Part shown: positions 14,996 through 15,934 of the stretch, one piece after another
Layout: each line of letters opens with the position of its first letter
Numbering within the stretch: the stretch's first letter is position 1
NCBI GenBank assembly: GCA_964498785.1
Contig: CAZCJL010000145.1
Location: forward strand, 1 to 15,934
Direction of reading: 5' to 3'
DNA: 15,934 bases
Source of the DNA: Mariaggregatimicrobium sp964498785
GTDB lineage: Bacteria; Zhuqueibacterota; Zhuqueibacteria; Thermofontimicrobiales; Thiofontviventaceae
Position numbers and translations under genes: made by a program
Notes under the pieces: generated by a model
Seen by the model: only the letters and a program-made list of their open reading frames with translations
Told to the model about the DNA's origin: nothing
Database searches by the model: none

Positions 14996-15014
14996 ATATT
15001 TATGAATAATTCAG

Positions 15015-15035
15015 GTTAAATAAATTTAACTTTTT
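15015..15035 (+). terminator. Terminator after the SDR gene
   Basis: GTTAAA (15015-15020) pairs with TTTAAC (15025-15030) around TAAA, followed by TTTTT (15031-15035). The stem is short and AT-rich but correctly placed, 20 bases after the stop codon. Confidence 0.55.
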
Positions 15036-15086
15036 CAAATTTGCTCCGATGACATAGTAAAAACTACTTATATCCGGGTGAATAAA

Positions 15087-15470
15087 ATGAAAGAGAATGC
15101 AGAAAAAGCGATCAATAAATTAAAATATTTAGTAAAAGAATGCAGAGAGTTGGCAGCACGCGAGCAGAAAGAACTTATCGCCCAATTGAAAGAAATCGAA
15201 AATGCGATCACAAATTTAGAACGATCTACAATTCCGATCCCCGAAGAGCTAAAAAACCTGAAAAACAAACTTTTGGTAAACCTGCAAAAAAAACGAGATC
15301 AAGATTATACGATAGATTATCTAAAGTACGAACTAAAGGAATTGCTCACGTCAATTGAAAAAGACAAAACAATAAGTGAGGCGGTAAATAATAAAAAGCT
15401 TCCCAAAGTCATCATAGACGATGATGAAGGCAGCATTCGGCCATCTGTGCGTGCGTCAATAAGACGGTAG
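15087..15470 (+). CDS. Unknown coiled-coil protein
   Basis: This 127-residue cytoplasmic protein has no signal peptide or membrane segment. Two long charged helices are predicted: about 3-47, rich in Lys/Glu/Leu with heptad-like spacing, and 54-100. An acidic patch (IDDDEG, about 111-116) and an Arg/Ser tail follow. I recognise no family. ATG 15087 has GGGTG 6 bases upstream, a modest ribosome-binding site; GTG 15078 is the alternative start and would overlap it. The tail, rich in Arg and Ser, looks like out-of-frame read-through. It runs beside an open frame in another phase that continues to 15817, so the natural C-terminus may have been lost by a frameshift. Confidence 0.55.
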   Translation: MKENAEKAINKLKYLVKECRELAAREQKELIAQLKEIENAITNLERSTIPIPEELKNLKNKLLVNLQKKRDQDYTIDYLKYELKELLTSIEKDKTISEAVNNKKLPKVIIDDDEGSIRPSVRASIRR

Positions 15471-15481
15471 ATGCGTGCATT

Positions 15482-15817
15482 GTTGAGCAAGATGATTTTC
15501 ATGCAAAAGGTAGCATTCTTAGAACGGATCATTCGCTGATTTTCTCCAAGCACGTGAATATGTGGCAAGTACTCGATGATGTGGTGGATGTTAGCATCGA
15601 AAAGGTGCTGAAATTGGGCGGAAACGTAATTTTTCTGGACAGTGGCTCCCTGGCAGTACACCAGAAAATTTCTTTAACCCACGTTCACCACACTATTTTG
15701 GAAAATGTTTTTAAATTGGCAAAAATCAAGGCTAACTTCAATATTTACCTTCAAAAAATAGATGTAGTGACCCACAAATTAATACTTGGCTTTAATGTCA
15801 TTTTTACAGTAAATTAA
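15482..15817 (+). pseudogene. Coding-like fragment without a start, possibly a frame-broken C-terminal domain
   Basis: An open frame runs from a stop at 15425-15427 to TAA 15815-15817. Coding-like sequence is visible from 15482 (Val-Glu-Gln-Asp-Asp-Phe-His-Ala-Lys) and continues well upstream of the first ATG at 15554. No ATG with a ribosome-binding site opens it, so it looks like the 3' part of a broken gene. The segment with LGGNVIFLDSGSLAVHQKISL recalls the C-terminal end of bacterial eRF1-like (baeRF) proteins, where a helix leads to a GG-V-x-F strand; this is a weak, by-eye resemblance. Alternatively it is the continuation of the coiled-coil gene at 15087 after a +1 frameshift between about 15428 and 15470. 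The last 25 or so residues look AT-rich and non-conserved. Confidence 0.4.
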
Positions 15818-15853
15818 AGGTACAATTATTAAAAATAATAGTAACTATTCAGG

Positions 15854-15927
15854 TGTCACTCCTGCGAATGCAGGAGTCTCCTGACTTTATAATAATCAGG
15901 AGATTCCGGGACAAGCCCGGAATGACA
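15854..15927. repeat. Three-hairpin palindromic repeat at window end
   Basis: TGTCA (15854-15858) and TGACA (15923-15927) close a perfect cloverleaf of three 8-bp hairpins with virtually no unpaired junction bases. They are ACTCCTGC/GCAGGAGT (15858-15877, loop GAAT), TCTCCTGA/TCAGGAGA (15877-15903) and ATTCCGGG/CCCGGAAT (15903-15923, loop ACAAG). It has no coding capacity. Elements of this general build are common as dispersed intergenic repeats in many bacteria. A partial second copy starts the window. Confidence 0.85.
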
Positions 15928-15934
15928 TTTTACA

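Noticed and set aside
1..15934. CRISPR array, tRNA or rRNA genes, restriction or toxin-antitoxin systems, prophage
   Set aside because: I saw no regularly spaced direct repeats, no tRNA cloverleaf with conserved T-loop sequence, no rRNA-like segments and no genes with recognisable defence or phage motifs.

Overview
The window is AT-rich bacterial chromosomal DNA, most likely from a diderm (Gram-negative-type) organism. It encodes an Omp85/BamA-type outer-membrane barrel with POTRA repeats, the murein-recycling ligase Mpl, a RodZ-like shape protein and two predicted lipoproteins. An archaeal-lipid-like UbiA prenyltransferase, mostly Shine-Dalgarno-led starts and low GC suggest an uncultured FCB-group relative (Calditrichota/KSB1-like). 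That placement is inference: no rRNA or universal marker gene lies in the window.

Layout. Positions 1-606 carry a repeat fragment, an orphan terminator and a good sigma70-type promoter overlapped by a palindrome. They lead into two overlapping unknown genes (628-1456). A long minus-strand block (8946 down to 1560) encodes envelope and housekeeping functions in transcription order: an Omp85 barrel, a UbiA-type prenyltransferase, dtd, maf, a rodZ-like gene, a thioredoxin-like lipoprotein, mpl and a tandem-R3H protein. It ends in a hairpin plus T-tract at 1517-1462. Divergent from it is a short, divergent pyruvate kinase (9102-10088). A 690-bp gene-free stretch with a cloverleaf-like inverted-repeat element follows, then a minimal MerR regulator that shares a bidirectional terminator with a convergent trypsin-like lipoprotein. 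A 120-bp MITE-like element lies just upstream of the protease gene. Next come a GNAT-like protein with a near-consensus promoter, a second gene-poor stretch with a possible 39-aa ORF, an NAD-type short-chain dehydrogenase with its own terminator, a coiled-coil protein and a start-less fragment that looks coding. The window ends in a three-hairpin palindromic repeat whose last 31 bases equal the first 31 bases of the window.

How the genes fit together. The minus-strand block is a coherent envelope and quality-control cluster: outer-membrane assembly, membrane lipid, D-aminoacyl-tRNA proofreading, non-canonical NTP hygiene, cell shape and peptidoglycan recycling. The region from 9 kb onward is looser, with long spacers and small mobile or repeat elements, and looks like an accessory part of the chromosome. 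I did not find an unmistakable new multi-gene system. The best candidates for something undescribed are the regulated two-gene unit at 421-1456, the C-domain-less pyruvate kinase lacking its catalytic threonine, the tandem-R3H protein and the structured element at 10143-10246.
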